Shown piece after piece: positions 8,308 through 16,082 of a stretch of 64,000 nt of DNA. A model generated the notes under the pieces. The model was not told the origin of the DNA. It made no database searches and saw nothing but the letters and a program-made list of their open reading frames with translations. Origin of the DNA: Variovorax sp. OV329 (lineage in GTDB: Bacteria > Pseudomonadota > Gammaproteobacteria > Burkholderiales > Burkholderiaceae_C). Numbering within the stretch: the first letter of the stretch is position 1; every line of letters starts with the position of its first letter. The DNA is taken from NCBI RefSeq assembly GCF_900114785.1, contig NZ_FOUG01000017.1:62001-126000 (forward strand), in the 5' to 3' direction. A program made the translations under genes and the position numbers.

Positions 8308-9141
8308 TCAGAGCTTCTCGGTCTCTCCCGCCTGCGGCTGCCAGGTCATGAGCCGCCGTTCGATGAGACCCACCACGCCATCGAGCACCAGCGCGAAGGC
8401 GGTGAGCACGATGATGCCAGCAAAGACCGTGTTGACGTCGAAGGTGCCCTCGGCCTGCAGGATCAGGTAGCCCACGCCGCGCGCCGAGCCCAGGTACTCG
8501 CCCACCACCGCGCCCACGAAGGCCAGGCCCACCGAGGTGTGCAGGCTGGAGAACACCCAGCTGGTGGCGCTGGGCAGATACACCGTGCGCAGCAACTGGC
8601 GCTGGTTAGCGCCCAGCATCTTCGCGTTGGCCAGCACCGTGGGGCTCACCTCGCGCACGCCCTGGTAGACGTTGAAGAAGACGATGAAGAACACCAGCGT
8701 GACGGCCAGGGCCACCTTGCTCCAGATGCCCAGGCCGAACCACAGGCCGAAGATGGGCGCGAGGATCACGCGCGGCATCGAGTTGGCAGCCTTGATGTAG
8801 GGGTCCAGGATCAGGCCGGCCGCGGGCGACAGCGCCAGCCACAGCCCGCAGGCCAGTCCCAGCACCGTGCCGATGGCGAAGGCCAGCACCGTCTCCAGCA
8901 GCGTGGTGCCCAGGTGCAGGTAGATATCGGCATTGCCCGCCAGGCCATCGGGAAAGAGCAGGTTGGGTGCCACGCTCAGCGGCACGAACCAGCTCCAGAT
9001 GCGGCCCAGCACCCCGATGGGCTGGCCGAAGAAGAAGGCGATCTTGTCGCTGCGCGCGGCCAGGTGCCACAGCACCAGCAGCAGCACCAGCAGTGCGATC
9101 TGCCATGGGCGCGCATTGCGTTCGTTGGGTCGAAGGCTCAT
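8308..9141 (-). CDS. ABC transporter permease, NitT/TauT (SsuC/TauC) type
   Basis: 277-residue inner-membrane permease with about six helices. The cytoplasmic coupling loop is visible as GVREVSPTVLANAKMLGANQRQLLRTVYLPSA, and LASARGVGYLI-like sequence (YLGSARGVGYLILQAEG) follows, as in nitrate, taurine and alkanesulfonate permeases. The ATPase gene stop lies one base upstream of this ATG, so the two are co-translated. It is the last gene of a three-gene import operon; the substrate is not evident. Confidence 0.9.
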   Translation of the reverse strand: MSLRPNERNARPWQIALLVLLLVLWHLAARSDKIAFFFGQPIGVLGRIWSWFVPLSVAPNLLFPDGLAGNADIYLHLGTTLLETVLAFAIGTVLGLACGLWLALSPAAGLILDPYIKAANSMPRVILAPIFGLWFGLGIWSKVALAVTLVFFIVFFNVYQGVREVSPTVLANAKMLGANQRQLLRTVYLPSATSWVFSSLHTSVGLAFVGAVVGEYLGSARGVGYLILQAEGTFDVNTVFAGIIVLTAFALVLDGVVGLIERRLMTWQPQAGETEKL

Positions 9142-9142
9142 C

Positions 9143-9958
9143 TCAGGCCGCCTTCCTCAACTGCTGTTCGTAGCCCTTGAGAACCTCGTCGCGCAGCACG
9201 CCCCAGATCTGCGTATGCAGCTCCACGAAGCGCGGATGGGTCCGCACCTCGGCCACGTCGCGCGGTCGCGCCAGGTCGATGGTGAACTCGCCGATGGGAC
9301 GCGTGGCCGGGCCGGCCGAGAGCACCACCACGCGGTCGCTCATGGCGATGGCCTCGTCCAGGTCGTGCGTGATGAAGAGCACGGCCTTGCGCTTGGCGGC
9401 CCACAGGGCGAGCACCTCGTTCTCCATCAGCTGCCGCGTCTGGATGTCCAGCGCGCTGAAGGGCTCGTCCATGAGGATGATGTCCGGGTCCAGCGCCAGC
9501 GTCTGCGCCAGCGCGGTTCGCTTGCGCATGCCGCCCGAGAGCTGGTGCGGATAGCGGTCGCCGAAGCCCGACAGGCCCACGCGGGACAGCCACTGCTGCG
9601 CTTCCTGCCTCGCATCCGTCTTGCTCATGCCGCGGTACTGCAGGCCCACCGCCACGTTGTCCAGCGCGCTGCGCCAAGGCATGAGCGCCTCGGTCTGGAA
9701 CATGTAGCCGGCGCGCGAGTTGATTCCTGAGAGTTGCTGGCCGAACACCTTCACCATGCCCGACGAGGGCGCCAACAGGCCGGCGCCCACGTTCAGCAGC
9801 GTCGACTTGCCGCAGCCCGTGGGCCCGACCACCGACACGAACTCGCCCTCGCGCACGCGCAGCGTGGTGTCGGCCACCGCGGTGTAGCGCTGGGAGTGGT
9901 CGTCCTTGGACCGGAAGGTGCACTGGATGTCTAGCAGTTCGAGCGCGTAGTCGGACAT
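9143..9958 (-). CDS. ABC transporter ATP-binding protein, NitT/TauT type
   Basis: 271-residue ATPase that powers the adjacent permease. Walker A GPTGCGKST (45-53), Q-loop region MFQTEALMPW, signature LSGGMRKRTALAQ, Walker B DIILMDEPFSALD and switch His in FITHDLDEAIA are all present. It belongs to the SsuB/TauB group. A terminator hairpin separates it from the upstream receptor gene, which should make the receptor message more abundant than this one. Confidence 0.93.
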   Translation of the reverse strand: MSDYALELLDIQCTFRSKDDHSQRYTAVADTTLRVREGEFVSVVGPTGCGKSTLLNVGAGLLAPSSGMVKVFGQQLSGINSRAGYMFQTEALMPWRSALDNVAVGLQYRGMSKTDARQEAQQWLSRVGLSGFGDRYPHQLSGGMRKRTALAQTLALDPDIILMDEPFSALDIQTRQLMENEVLALWAAKRKAVLFITHDLDEAIAMSDRVVVLSAGPATRPIGEFTIDLARPRDVAEVRTHPRFVELHTQIWGVLRDEVLKGYEQQLRKAA

Positions 9959-9980
9959 GTCAGTTATCGCGGAGGTTCAG

Positions 9981-10011
9981 AAACGAAAACGCCCGGCACA
10001 GGGGCCGGGCG
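9981..10011 (-). terminator. Intrinsic terminator inside the ABC operon
   Basis: CGCCCGGC, six-base loop, GCCGGGCG gives a perfect 8-bp G/C stem at 9990-10011. Read on the minus strand it is followed by TTTTCGTTT. It sits between the receptor gene and the ATPase gene, so it probably acts as a partial terminator. Confidence 0.75.
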
Positions 10012-10030
10012 GTGTGCAGTTGCCATTGCA

Positions 10031-11065
10031 TCAGGCCTTGAAGCGCTCCTTGGCGCGGGAGGCGAAGTCGTTGGTGTAGGTGCGGCCCAGTTCGATCTTG
10101 TCGGCCTTGATGGTGTTGTCGAAGCTGGCCAGCGCCGTGAGCGCGGTCTTGGGGCCGGCGGCCGGCATCACGCCGTCGATGGCGATGGCCTCGCGGATCT
10201 TGTCGAAGGAAGCCAGGTACAGCGCCCGGTCGCCCAGCAGGTAGGTCTCGGGCACGGTCTTGATGATGTCGCCGGGCCCGGCCGTCTGCAGCCACTTGAG
10301 ACCATGCACGATCGCATTGGCCAGCGCCTGGCAGGTGTTGGGGTTCTTCTGCATGAAGTCGGCCGAGGTGTAGAGGCAAGCCGCCGGCATGGGCCCGCCG
10401 AACACCTCCTGCGTGCCCTTGAGGGTGCGCGTGTCGCTGATGATCTTCACGTCGCCCTTCTGCTCCAGCATGGTCATCACCGGGTCGGTGTTGCTGATGG
10501 CGTCGATCTGGCCCGAGCGCAGCGCCGTGAGCGCGCCGGCGGCCACGCCCACGCCGACGTAGCTCACGTCGGCAGGCTTGATGTTCGCGCGCGAGAGCAC
10601 CAGGTTGGCCACCATGTTGGTCGAGGAGCCCGGCGCGGAAACGCCGATCTTCTTGCCCTTGAGGTCGGCCAGCGTGGAGTAGCTGGCCATGTTCTTGGTG
10701 GACACGCCCATCGCGATCTGCGGCGCACGCCCCTGCAGCACGATGGACTGCAGGAACTGGTTCTTGGCCTGCAGGTTGATGGTGTGCTCGTAGGCGCCGG
10801 AACACACGTCGGCCGAACCGCCGACCAGGGCCTGCAGCGCACGCGCGCCGCCGGCGAAGTCGGAGATCTCCACGTCCAGGCCTTCGGCTTTGAAATAGCC
10901 CAGCTGCTCGGAGATCGTCAGCGGCAGGTAGTAGAACGCGGCCTTGCCGCCTACCGAGATGGCGACCTTGGTTTTCTCGAGCTTGGGTTGGGCGTAGAGC
11001 GCCGGGACTGCGATGGAAGCTGCCGCGGCGGCAGAGGCAGAAACGAAGCTGCGGCGATTGAGCAT
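10031..11065 (-). CDS. ABC transporter substrate-binding protein, NMT1/SsuA-like
   Basis: 344-residue periplasmic receptor. The N-terminus MLNRRSFVSASAAAAASIAVPALYAQ has twin arginines followed by a hydrophobic stretch, so export by Tat is plausible. The mature part is typical of NMT1/ABC-sub SsuA-like receptors (YYLPLTISEQLGYFKAEGLDVEI, GGARALQALVGGSADVC, LKGKKIGVSAPGSSTNM). Similar receptors bind taurine, sulfonates, nitrate, thiamine precursors or aromatic acids; nothing in the neighbourhood identifies the ligand. It is the first gene of the transporter operon. Confidence 0.9.
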   Translation of the reverse strand: MLNRRSFVSASAAAAASIAVPALYAQPKLEKTKVAISVGGKAAFYYLPLTISEQLGYFKAEGLDVEISDFAGGARALQALVGGSADVCSGAYEHTINLQAKNQFLQSIVLQGRAPQIAMGVSTKNMASYSTLADLKGKKIGVSAPGSSTNMVANLVLSRANIKPADVSYVGVGVAAGALTALRSGQIDAISNTDPVMTMLEQKGDVKIISDTRTLKGTQEVFGGPMPAACLYTSADFMQKNPNTCQALANAIVHGLKWLQTAGPGDIIKTVPETYLLGDRALYLASFDKIREAIAIDGVMPAAGPKTALTALASFDNTIKADKIELGRTYTNDFASRAKERFKA

Positions 11066-11189
11066 GCGACAGGAGCCAGAGGCCGTGACTGTTGAGGGCC
11101 GACCCAGCTTAGGTGGCGCTCTATGTCACGGCATCAGGAACATCCCGTGCGGGTTTTTACGTAAGCACGAAGACCACGTTTTCAAAGGC

Positions 11190-11582
11190 TCAGGCGCCGA
11201 TGAAGAGGATGGCGATGTTCACCAGAAATGCGAGCGCCCAGACAGCGCTGCGCAGGCTGCCTCGCCCCGCCACGTACATGCCGACGTAGACCACGCGCAG
11301 CAGCACATAGGCCAGTGCGAAGAGGTCCACGCGCGCCTGGTTGTAGCCGAGCTGGTGCGCGATGAGCACGGCGCCGATGAAGAAGGCCAGCCCCTCGAAG
11401 CCGTTGGCCTGCGCGGCCAGGGCGCGGGCCCGCCATCCGCTCTGGCGCGTGGCCCATTCGCGCGGCTGCTGGTTGTCGCGCGGGCCGAAGCCGCCCGCCT
11501 TGCCGATGTAGGCGCTGAGGTAGGGCAAGAGCGCCGCCGCCAGCACGCACCAGTAGGCCAGAGTCAGTCTGGAGAAATCCAC
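11190..11582 (-). CDS. MAPEG family membrane protein
   Basis: 130-residue, four-helix protein of the MAPEG family (membrane-associated proteins in eicosanoid and glutathione metabolism). GFGPRDNQQPREW, RARALAAQANGFEGLAFFIGAVL and ALAYVLLRVVYVGMYV are typical. The start is GTG at 11582, preceded by AAGGAG at six-base spacing. Bacterial members often have glutathione-dependent activity, but that is unproven here. It follows recR by 36 bases. Confidence 0.88.
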   Translation of the reverse strand: MDFSRLTLAYWCVLAAALLPYLSAYIGKAGGFGPRDNQQPREWATRQSGWRARALAAQANGFEGLAFFIGAVLIAHQLGYNQARVDLFALAYVLLRVVYVGMYVAGRGSLRSAVWALAFLVNIAILFIGA

Positions 11583-11618
11583 GTCAGTCTCCTTGTTCCT
11601 GCAACGACGAAGGCGCCT

Positions 11619-12209
11619 TCAGCGCCGGTCCACCAGGGCGTGGGCGATGGTGCCCAGGTCCACGTATTCCAGCTCGCTGCCGGCGGGCACGCCGCGCGCC
11701 AGGCGCGTGACCGTGAGGCCGCGCTGCCTCAGCGCTTCGCCGATGACGTGCGCCGTGGCTTCGCCCTCGGCGGTGAAGTTGGTGGCCAGGATGACCTCGC
11801 TCACCTGCCCGTCGAGCGCACGCTCGAAAAGCCGCGCCAGCCCGATCTCGTTGGGCCCGATGCCGTCCAGCGGGCTGAGCTTGCCCATGAGGACGAAGTA
11901 GTAGCCGCGGAAGGCCCCGGTGCGCTCGAGCGCCGCCTGGTCGGCCGGCGTCTCGACCACGCACAGCTTGGTTGCGTCGCGGCGGGGATCGAGGCAGACA
12001 TTGCACACCGGCGCCTCGGTGAAGGTGTTGCAGCGCTCGCAGTGGCGTACGTTGAGCGAGGCCTGCTGCAGGGCGCGCGAGAGCAGCTGCGCGCCGTCGC
12101 GGTCATGCTGCAGCAGGTGGAAAGCCATGCGCGAGGCCGACTTGACGCCCACCCCCGGGAGGCGGCGCAGCGCCTCGACCAGGGCATCTAGCGAACCGGA
12201 ATCGGCCAT
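11619..12209 (-). CDS. recR: Recombination mediator protein RecR
   Basis: Works with RecO and RecF to load RecA on gapped DNA. 196 residues: helix-hairpin-helix LRRLPGVGVKSASRMAFHLL, zinc finger HCERCNTFTEAPVCNVC (Cys57, 60, 69, 72), and the Toprim domain (LCVVETPADQAALERTGAFRG, GPNEIGLARL). Standard length. Third gene of the conserved dnaX-ybaB-recR run. Confidence 0.96.
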   Translation of the reverse strand: MADSGSLDALVEALRRLPGVGVKSASRMAFHLLQHDRDGAQLLSRALQQASLNVRHCERCNTFTEAPVCNVCLDPRRDATKLCVVETPADQAALERTGAFRGYYFVLMGKLSPLDGIGPNEIGLARLFERALDGQVSEVILATNFTAEGEATAHVIGEALRQRGLTVTRLARGVPAGSELEYVDLGTIAHALVDRR

Positions 12210-12228
12210 TCAGTGCGCGGGCCTTCTC

Positions 12229-12561
12229 TCAGAAGGGCAGCTTCATGCCGGCCGGCAGGCCGGGCATGCCGGCGGTGATCTTGCCCATCTTCTGCTCGCT
12301 GGTCTCCTCGGCCTTGCGCACCGCGGCGTTGAAGGCAGCGGCCACCAGGTCTTCCAGCATGTCCTTGTCGTCGGCCAGCAGGCTGGGGTCGATGCTCACG
12401 CGCTTGACGTCGTGCTTGCAGGTCATCACCACCTTGACCAGGCCGGCGCCGGATTCGCCCTCGACCTCGATGTTGGCCAGTTCTTCCTGGGCCTTCTTGA
12501 GGTTGTCCTGCATGGCCTGCGCCTGCTTCATGAGGCCGGCGAGTTGTCCCTTGTTGAACAT
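12229..12561 (-). CDS. ybaB: YbaB/EbfC family nucleoid-associated protein
   Basis: 110-residue DNA-binding protein, a homodimer with a tweezer-like fold in known relatives. MFNKGQLAGLMKQAQAMQDNLKKAQEELA, then VKVVMTCKHDVKRVSIDPSLL and LEDLVAAAFNAAVRKAEE are the family pattern; the C-terminus is Gly/Met/Pro-rich (GMPGLPAGMKLPF). The start at 12561 is chosen because the family begins MFNKGQ-like; an upstream in-frame codon would add an unrelated tail. Lies between dnaX and recR. Confidence 0.95.
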   Translation of the reverse strand: MFNKGQLAGLMKQAQAMQDNLKKAQEELANIEVEGESGAGLVKVVMTCKHDVKRVSIDPSLLADDKDMLEDLVAAAFNAAVRKAEETSEQKMGKITAGMPGLPAGMKLPF

Positions 12562-12616
12562 GATCTGAGTCCTGAAGTTGAATGGATGAAAGAAAAAGGA
12601 GGAATGCCCGCGCGGC

Positions 12617-14497
12617 TCAGACGGGCCGCAGGCTGCCAGGCACGATGCGCGCATCGAAGTCGCGCATCATCGCCTGCACCAGCGGATCGCCGTGGATCGC
12701 CTCTTCCGCCGCCCGCTGGCGCGCCTCGGCGGCCAGCTTGTTGCGGCGGGCCGGGCTGTCGCCCACCGCGCCGATCTCGATCGCGATTTTGACGGAATGG
12801 CCGATGGCCGACAGCGCATTGGCCAATTTATCGCGGCTGCCCGACTGCCCCAGCGATTCGCGCTCGACCCGCAGGAGCCACTGGTCCTCGTCGCGCCCCA
12901 CCAGTTGCGACTGCAGCGCCAGCTCGCGGGTCAGCGCGCCGATGAGTTCCTGCGACACCATGCTGGAGACCGTGGCATACCAGAAATCGCCCTCCTCGCT
13001 CGGCTCGATGGGCGCGGAGGCCGCGGCCTGCGGGATGTCGCGCATGCCGGCCGTGCCCTGCACGCGCAGCGGCATGGCCTGCACCCTGGCGGTTGCGTTG
13101 GTGTCGGAGGCGGCCGACGGGCGCGCCTGCGGCGCGTCGAGCACGCGCAAGCGCTGGCCCGGGGGTGGCGGCGCCTCGTCCAGGTCGGCCGCCATGTGCG
13201 CCGGCGGCTCCTCGACCGGCTCGCGCACCGGCTCGGGCGTCGGGTCTGGCTCCTGCACCGGAAGCTCCGGCTCGCGCGGTGGCGGCACGGGTGAAGGTGC
13301 GGGTGCGGGCGGCGGCGGGACCGCTGCCTCGGAATTCAGGCGCCGGACGGCCGGCGCAGCCTCATTCAGAGTTTTTTTTTCCGCGGTGCCCGTGGGCTTG
13401 AAGGCCAGCGGCCGCAGCAGCACCATGGTGAGCGCCGCGTATTCGTCGGGCGCCAGCCCCAGTTCGCCGCGGCCGTGCAGGCAAAGGCTGTAGAGCAGTT
13501 GCGTCTCTTCGGGCGCCATCCCGGCCGCGAGGCGCGCCATCTCGGCGGCTTCGGCGTCCGCCGGGTCCAGGGCGGCAGCGCGGCCGGGCACGGCCTGCAG
13601 CACGGCCATGGACTGCAGCACGGACGTCATCTCTTCCAGCGTGGAAGCGGCCGACAGTCCGTCGCGCCGCAGCCCTTCGGAGATCTCGACCACGGTCTTG
13701 CCGTCGCCCTGCGCCAGCGCGTCGATCAGGCGGAACACATGGCCGCGATCCACACTGCCCAGCATCTGGCGCACGCCGGTTTCGGTCAGCTCGCCGTTGC
13801 CGTAGGCGATGGCCTGGTCGGTGAGCGAGAGCGCGTCGCGCATCGAGCCGCGCGCCGCACGCGCCAGCAGGCGCAGCGAGGACGTCTCGGCCGGCACGCC
13901 TTCGCCGGACAGCACGTGGGTCAGGTGCTCCAGGATGGTCTCGGGCGCCATCGGCCGCAGGTTGAACTGCAGGCAGCGCGAGAGCACCGTGACGGGCACT
14001 TTCTGCGGATCGGTGGTGGCCAGCACGAACTTGAGGTATTCGGGCGGCTCTTCCAGCGTCTTGAGCATCGCGTTGAACGCGGTGTTGGTGAGCATGTGCA
14101 CTTCGTCGATCATGAAGACCTTGAAGCGGCCCTGCACCGGCTTGTAGACGGCTTGCTCGAGCAGTTGCTGCACCTCGTCCACACCGCGGTTGGAGGCGGC
14201 GTCGAGCTCGGTGTAGTCGACGAAGCGGCCCGAATCGATGTCGCGGCAGGCCTGGCAGACGCCGCAGGGCGTGGCGGTGATGCCGCCGTTGCCGTCGGGG
14301 CCCTGGCAGTTGAGCGACTTGGCCAGGATGCGCGAGACCGTGGTCTTGCCCACGCCCCGGGTGCCGGTGAACAGGTAGGCATGGTGCAGGCGCTGGGTGC
14401 CCAGGGCATTGGCCAGCGCCTGGACCACGTGCTCCTGCCCGACCATCTCGTTGAAGTTCTTCGGACGGTGTTTGCGGGCGAGCACGAGATAGGCCAT
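12617..14497 (-). CDS. dnaX: DNA polymerase III subunit gamma/tau
   Basis: Clamp-loader ATPase, 626 residues. Walker A TGTRGVGKT (44-52), zinc cysteines Cys64, 78, 81, 84 (PCGVCQAC), DEXX-like FMIDEVHML, sensor segment VLATTDPQKVPVTVLSRC, domain III to about residue 370, then a proline/glutamate-rich linker (about 380-470) and a C-terminal tau domain. A run of nine A at codons 373-376 (minus strand GAA AAA AAA ACT) lies exactly at the domain III/linker border. A -1 shift there gives Asn-Ser-Glu-stop and a +1 shift gives Leu-stop, so a short gamma form of about 376-378 residues is expected. Confidence 0.96.
   Translation of the reverse strand: MAYLVLARKHRPKNFNEMVGQEHVVQALANALGTQRLHHAYLFTGTRGVGKTTVSRILAKSLNCQGPDGNGGITATPCGVCQACRDIDSGRFVDYTELDAASNRGVDEVQQLLEQAVYKPVQGRFKVFMIDEVHMLTNTAFNAMLKTLEEPPEYLKFVLATTDPQKVPVTVLSRCLQFNLRPMAPETILEHLTHVLSGEGVPAETSSLRLLARAARGSMRDALSLTDQAIAYGNGELTETGVRQMLGSVDRGHVFRLIDALAQGDGKTVVEISEGLRRDGLSAASTLEEMTSVLQSMAVLQAVPGRAAALDPADAEAAEMARLAAGMAPEETQLLYSLCLHGRGELGLAPDEYAALTMVLLRPLAFKPTGTAEKKTLNEAAPAVRRLNSEAAVPPPPAPAPSPVPPPREPELPVQEPDPTPEPVREPVEEPPAHMAADLDEAPPPPGQRLRVLDAPQARPSAASDTNATARVQAMPLRVQGTAGMRDIPQAAASAPIEPSEEGDFWYATVSSMVSQELIGALTRELALQSQLVGRDEDQWLLRVERESLGQSGSRDKLANALSAIGHSVKIAIEIGAVGDSPARRNKLAAEARQRAAEEAIHGDPLVQAMMRDFDARIVPGSLRPV
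13372..13380 (-). other. A9 slippery run in dnaX (probable gamma-form frameshift site)
   Basis: Nine consecutive A on the coding strand. Both alternative frames hit a stop at once: -1 reads AAC TCT GAA TGA and +1 reads CTC TGA. The position corresponds to the end of clamp-loader domain III, as in dnaX genes where ribosomal frameshifting (E. coli) or transcriptional slippage (Thermus) makes gamma. Confidence 0.7.
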
Positions 14498-14614
14498 CGG
14501 CGCATTTTAGGCGGCGCGCCTATCCCTTTTTCCGGACCGGCGTAGACCGTTCTTCAGATGAAGGGCCAGACCTGCTCGCCTAGCATGGTTCGTAGACCAC
14601 GGAGGAGGTTGACC

Positions 14615-15733
14615 ATGGCTGCAGCCCCGCGCAAGCGCTCCCGCACTCCCGCCGCAACAGCGGCCGCCGCCGGCACCGGCCCGCGCCGCTACTGCGCGCA
14701 GCCGGTGCAGATACCGCGGCAGTTGGACCCGAGCGTGCCCGCGGGGCGCGCCTCGGCCATCATCGCGGCCAGCAAGAAATGGGTGGTGGGCACCGAGCTG
14801 AGCTACTACTGCTACAAGAAGGGCGATGCGGTGCCCTCGGCCTGGTTCGGCAGCAACACCGACGTGGCCGAGGTCGACACGGCCTTCCAGGGCTGGGCGG
14901 CCCTGGGCATCGGCCTGAGCTTTCGCAAGGTGGCGCAGCCCGGAGACGCGATGGTGCGCATCGGCTTCGACCCGAGCGACGGCTCGTGGTCGTACGTGGG
15001 GCGCGACGTGCTCAACGTGAAGGACCCGTCGCAGCGCACCATGAACTTCGGCTGGGCGCTGAACACGCCCTACGGCCGCGACACCGCGCTGCACGAGATC
15101 GGCCACAGCCTGGGACTGGAGCACGAGCACCAGAATCCCAACGCCGGCATCACCTGGAATACGCAGGCGGTGCTCGACTATTTCAGCGGGCCGCCCAACA
15201 ACTGGCAGCAATCGCAGATCGACTGGAACATCCTGCGCAAGATCCCGGTGGCAGAGGTCAAGGGCACCAACTGGGACCCGGACTCGGTGATGGAATACCA
15301 GTTCGAGGCCGGCCTGATCCAGGCCCCGCCCAACTACCAGGCCGGGCTGATGCCCAAGGGCGGCCTCTCGGCAGCGGACAAGTCCTGGGTGCAGGAGTCG
15401 TACCCCGGCATCAAGCCACCGCAGGTGAGCCAGTTGAAGGTGGGCCTGTCGCAACTGCTCAAGCTCAAGCAGGGCGAGACGCGCCTGTTCGAATTCGCAC
15501 CCACGCGCACCCGCAGCTACAACATCGGCACCTTCGGCGTGTCGGACACGGTGCTGGTGCTGTTCGAAGTGGCCGCGGACGGCAGCCGCACGCAGGTGGC
15601 CGAAAGCGACGACAGCGGCAGCGACCTCAATGCCAAGGTCACGCTGCGGCTGCAGAAGGGCCGGCGCTACCAGGTTGGCGTGCGGCTGTACTACGCGGAC
15701 GCGGCGGCGGAAACCTCGATCCAGGTCTGGTAA
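14615..15733 (+). CDS. Zinc metalloprotease of the astacin/matrixin (metzincin) type with C-terminal PPC-like domain
   Basis: 372 residues. Extended zinc motif HEIGHSLGLEHEH (His160, Glu161, His164, His170) followed by a Met-turn-like SVMEYQF defines a metzincin. Residues about 75-255 form the catalytic domain; about 275-372 (QGETRLFEFAPTRTRSYNIGTFG ... LRLQKGRRYQVGVRLYY) resemble a bacterial pre-peptidase C-terminal beta domain. The start has GGAGGAGG six bases upstream. The N-terminus is Arg/Ala-rich (MAAAPRKRSRTPAATAAAAGTG) with no recognisable signal peptide, which is odd for this class. Confidence 0.82.
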   Translation: MAAAPRKRSRTPAATAAAAGTGPRRYCAQPVQIPRQLDPSVPAGRASAIIAASKKWVVGTELSYYCYKKGDAVPSAWFGSNTDVAEVDTAFQGWAALGIGLSFRKVAQPGDAMVRIGFDPSDGSWSYVGRDVLNVKDPSQRTMNFGWALNTPYGRDTALHEIGHSLGLEHEHQNPNAGITWNTQAVLDYFSGPPNNWQQSQIDWNILRKIPVAEVKGTNWDPDSVMEYQFEAGLIQAPPNYQAGLMPKGGLSAADKSWVQESYPGIKPPQVSQLKVGLSQLLKLKQGETRLFEFAPTRTRSYNIGTFGVSDTVLVLFEVAADGSRTQVAESDDSGSDLNAKVTLRLQKGRRYQVGVRLYYADAAAETSIQVW

Positions 15734-15769
15734 TCCGGCCACCTCGGCCGACCCCTGCGGCACCTCGCC

Positions 15770-15775
15770 TACAAT
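15770..15775 (+). promoter_or_regulatory. -10 element for ffs
   Basis: TACAAT (five of six to consensus) just before the SRP RNA; start of transcription expected near 15781-15783. No convincing -35 hexamer. Confidence 0.5.
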
Positions 15776-15779
15776 GGGG

Positions 15780-15882
15780 GCTGACGGGCCTCCCCGCATG
15801 GTGAAGCGGCCAACCGGGTCAGGTGGGGAACCAAGCAGCCCTAACTGCGTAGTCAGTGCCGGGGGTAAGGCTCGTCAACCTC
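15780..15882 (+). ncRNA. ffs: Small signal recognition particle RNA (4.5S RNA)
   Basis: Contains the universal domain IV pieces: GGGTCAGGTGGGG, the AACCAAGCAGCC segment corresponding to the canonical GGAAGCAGCC side, and the apical loop between. The closing helix pairs TGACGGGCCT near the 5' end with AGGCTCGTCA near the 3' end. Ends are approximate. It binds Ffh to target ribosomes making membrane proteins. Location close to dnaX is usual in this group. The 349-base stretch 15734-16082 holds this gene, a weak hairpin at 15893-15909, another at 15941-15963 and the dyad at 16013-16029, and no protein gene. Confidence 0.9.
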
Positions 15883-16012
15883 TTCTCATCGTCCAGCGGT
15901 TCTCGCTGGGTGCATTCTCCGCGTCCAAGTTGTAAGCCCACGCCGGTCGAAATCGACCCGGCGCCGAGGGCGCGCGCGCCTTTGCCGCAAGGACTAGGGT
16001 CTCTCCCAAGGC

Positions 16013-16029
16013 CTTGTCCACTGGACAAG
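16013..16029. promoter_or_regulatory. Perfect 17-bp dyad upstream of the JmjC gene
   Basis: CTTGTCCA-C-TGGACAAG, two perfect 8-bp arms around one base. Its centre lies about 50 bases before the predicted start point of the JmjC gene, a typical activator position. Confidence 0.4.
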
Positions 16030-16058
16030 CCCTTGCGCGGGACGTGTAATGCAAAAGT

Positions 16059-16064
16059 TACAAT
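16059..16064 (+). promoter_or_regulatory. -10 candidate for the JmjC gene
   Basis: TACAAT in a locally A/T-rich stretch, 18 bases before the ATG. No good -35, which fits a promoter that needs an activator. Confidence 0.35.
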
Positions 16065-16082
16065 AACTCCAAGAGTGACACC

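Noticed and set aside
15893..15963. Hairpins at 15893-15909 and 15941-15963 as the ffs terminator
   Set aside because: Neither is followed by a T-tract on the plus strand, so I could not assign the ffs terminator.
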